Below are positions 6,910 to 7,842 of a DNA stretch of 7,842 bases, piece after piece (position 1 is the first letter of the stretch; each line of letters starts with the position of its first letter). A program made the translations under genes and the position numbers. The notes beneath the pieces were generated by a model that saw only the letters and a program-made list of their open reading frames with translations, was not told where the DNA came from and did not search any database. Origin of the DNA: Mycobacterium sp. (GTDB lineage Bacteria > Actinomycetota > Actinomycetes > Mycobacteriales > Mycobacteriaceae). Location of the stretch: positions 1 to 7,842 of the forward strand of contig JAQTVU010000088.1 in assembly GCA_028706695.1 (NCBI GenBank). Direction: 5' to 3'.

Positions 6910-7842
6910 TTATTCATCGGAGGTGGGGTGGCGCCCGATGTAGGCCTCGTCGCGCATTCTCGGGATCATGTGCGGATAGTGCAATTCAAAGGCGGGTCGT
7001 TCGGACCGGATCCGCGGCAACTCGGTGAAGTTGTGTCGCGGCACAGGGCAGCTGGTGGCCCACTCCAGCGAATTGCCGTGGCCCCAGGGGTCATCGACGT
7101 CGATAGGTTGGCCGTATCGGTAGCTTTTCGCCGCGTTCCACAAAAACACCACGGTGGAGACGCCGAGGATGAACGATCCGATTGTGGACACCACATTCAA
7201 CGTGGTGAACCCGTCGCTGGGCAGGTAATCGGCGTAGCGGCGCGGCATCCCCCTGTCGCCGAGCCAATGCTGCACCAAGAAGGTGGTTTGAAAACCGATG
7301 AAGGTCAGCCAGAAATGCAACCTGCCCAGCCGCTCGTCCATCAATCGGCCGGTGAACTTCGGAAACCAGAAGTAAAAACCGCCGTACATGGCGAACACGA
7401 TGGTGCCGAACAAGGTGTAGTGGAAATGGGCGACCAGAAAATAGCTGTCGGTGACGTGGAAGTCGAGCGGCGGGCTGGCCAGGATCACTCCCGTCAAACC
7501 TCCCAGCAAGAACGTCACCAGGAACCCGATCGACCATAACATCGGTGTCTCGAAGGTCAATTGCCCTTTCCACATCGTGCCCGTCCAGTTGAAGAACTTG
7601 ATCCCGGTCGGTATCGCGATGAGGTAGGAGGTGAATGAAAAGAACGGAAGCAGCACCGCCCCCGTGGCGAACATATGATGCGCCCACACCACCACGGACA
7701 GGGTCATAATTCCGAATGTCGCATACACCATGGCGGCGTAGCCGCAGAGGGGTTCGCGACTGCACACGGGAATGATTTCGGTGATCACGCCGAAAACCGG
7801 CAGTGCGATGATATAGACCTCGGGGTGTCCAAAGAACCAGAA
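6910..7842 (-). CDS. ctaD: Cytochrome c oxidase subunit I (aa3-type), 5' truncated by window edge
   Basis: The frame is open from the window edge to TAA at 6910-6912, giving 310 residues, roughly the C-terminal half of a protein of about 560-580. It is the catalytic, multi-pass membrane subunit that reduces O2 to water at the heme a3-CuB centre and pumps protons. Visible key residues, numbered from the window edge: GHPEVY (H6 and Y10, the His-Tyr cross-linked CuB ligand), WAHH (H55, H56, the other CuB ligands), PTGIK (K82, K-channel lysine), and VAHFH (H139 heme a3, H141 heme a ligands). Several hydrophobic helices surround these. The tail NFTELPRIRSERPAFELHYP is typical of actinobacterial CtaD. 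No catalytic residue is missing in this part. Compared with the mycobacterial CtaD sequence I remember, residues 15-45 (including VCSREPLCGYAAM) and the last 20 differ noticeably, so this may be a second copy rather than the housekeeping gene. Its start and promoter lie outside the window. Confidence 0.95.
   Translation of the reverse strand, partial: FWFFGHPEVYIIALPVFGVITEIIPVCSREPLCGYAAMVYATFGIMTLSVVVWAHHMFATGAVLLPFFSFTSYLIAIPTGIKFFNWTGTMWKGQLTFETPMLWSIGFLVTFLLGGLTGVILASPPLDFHVTDSYFLVAHFHYTLFGTIVFAMYGGFYFWFPKFTGRLMDERLGRLHFWLTFIGFQTTFLVQHWLGDRGMPRRYADYLPSDGFTTLNVVSTIGSFILGVSTVVFLWNAAKSYRYGQPIDVDDPWGHGNSLEWATSCPVPRHNFTELPRIRSERPAFELHYPHMIPRMRDEAYIGRHPTSDE

Noticed and set aside
6700..7539. 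Plus-strand open frame of 279 codons
   Set aside because: It is antisense to ctaD, whose catalytic residues are unmistakable on the minus strand, and its own translation shows no recognisable fold or membrane pattern.
1..7842. CRISPR array, tRNA, rRNA, or a defence or toxin-antitoxin system
   Set aside because: No regularly spaced repeats, no tRNA-like cloverleaf, and no recognisable toxin, nuclease or defence domain were seen on either strand.

Overview
This is high-GC DNA with strongly G/C-ending codons. It carries a modular fatty-acid-like polyketide synthase (PKS) and an aa3-type cytochrome oxidase subunit I with an actinobacterial C-terminal tail. Together these point to an actinomycete, most likely a Mycobacterium or Mycolicibacterium relative; this is inference from protein style, not a database match.

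Bases 1-5207 (+) are the 3' part of one very large type I PKS gene. The window opens in the last part of the ketosynthase. It then covers acyltransferase (malonyl-type motif), dehydratase, a structural pseudo-ketoreductase, enoylreductase, ketoreductase and acyl carrier protein. All reductive domains keep their main catalytic motifs, so the module should add a fully reduced, unbranched two-carbon unit to an acyl chain, as in mycobacterial lipid PKSs. There is no thioesterase.

Bases 5204-6138 are a scar. Immediately at the PKS stop lies the last 57 codons of an ExeA/TniB-type AAA+ ATPase of the kind carried by transposons. A perfect 12-bp hairpin follows, then about 660 bases of short, frame-shifted, poorly coding sequence with nested inverted repeats and one weak minus-strand reading frame. 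It looks like an old mobile-element insertion followed by deletion, and it marks the end of the PKS locus.

Bases 6139-7842 (-) hold two co-oriented genes: a 178-residue small membrane protein of the DUF2892/YgaP-like type, and upstream of it the 3' 310 codons of ctaD. The 234-bp gap between them holds a strong ribosome binding site and a tandem repeat with dyad symmetry that may be an operator. I saw no tRNA, rRNA or CRISPR. I did not find a convincing new multi-gene system; the most informative part is the scarred junction.
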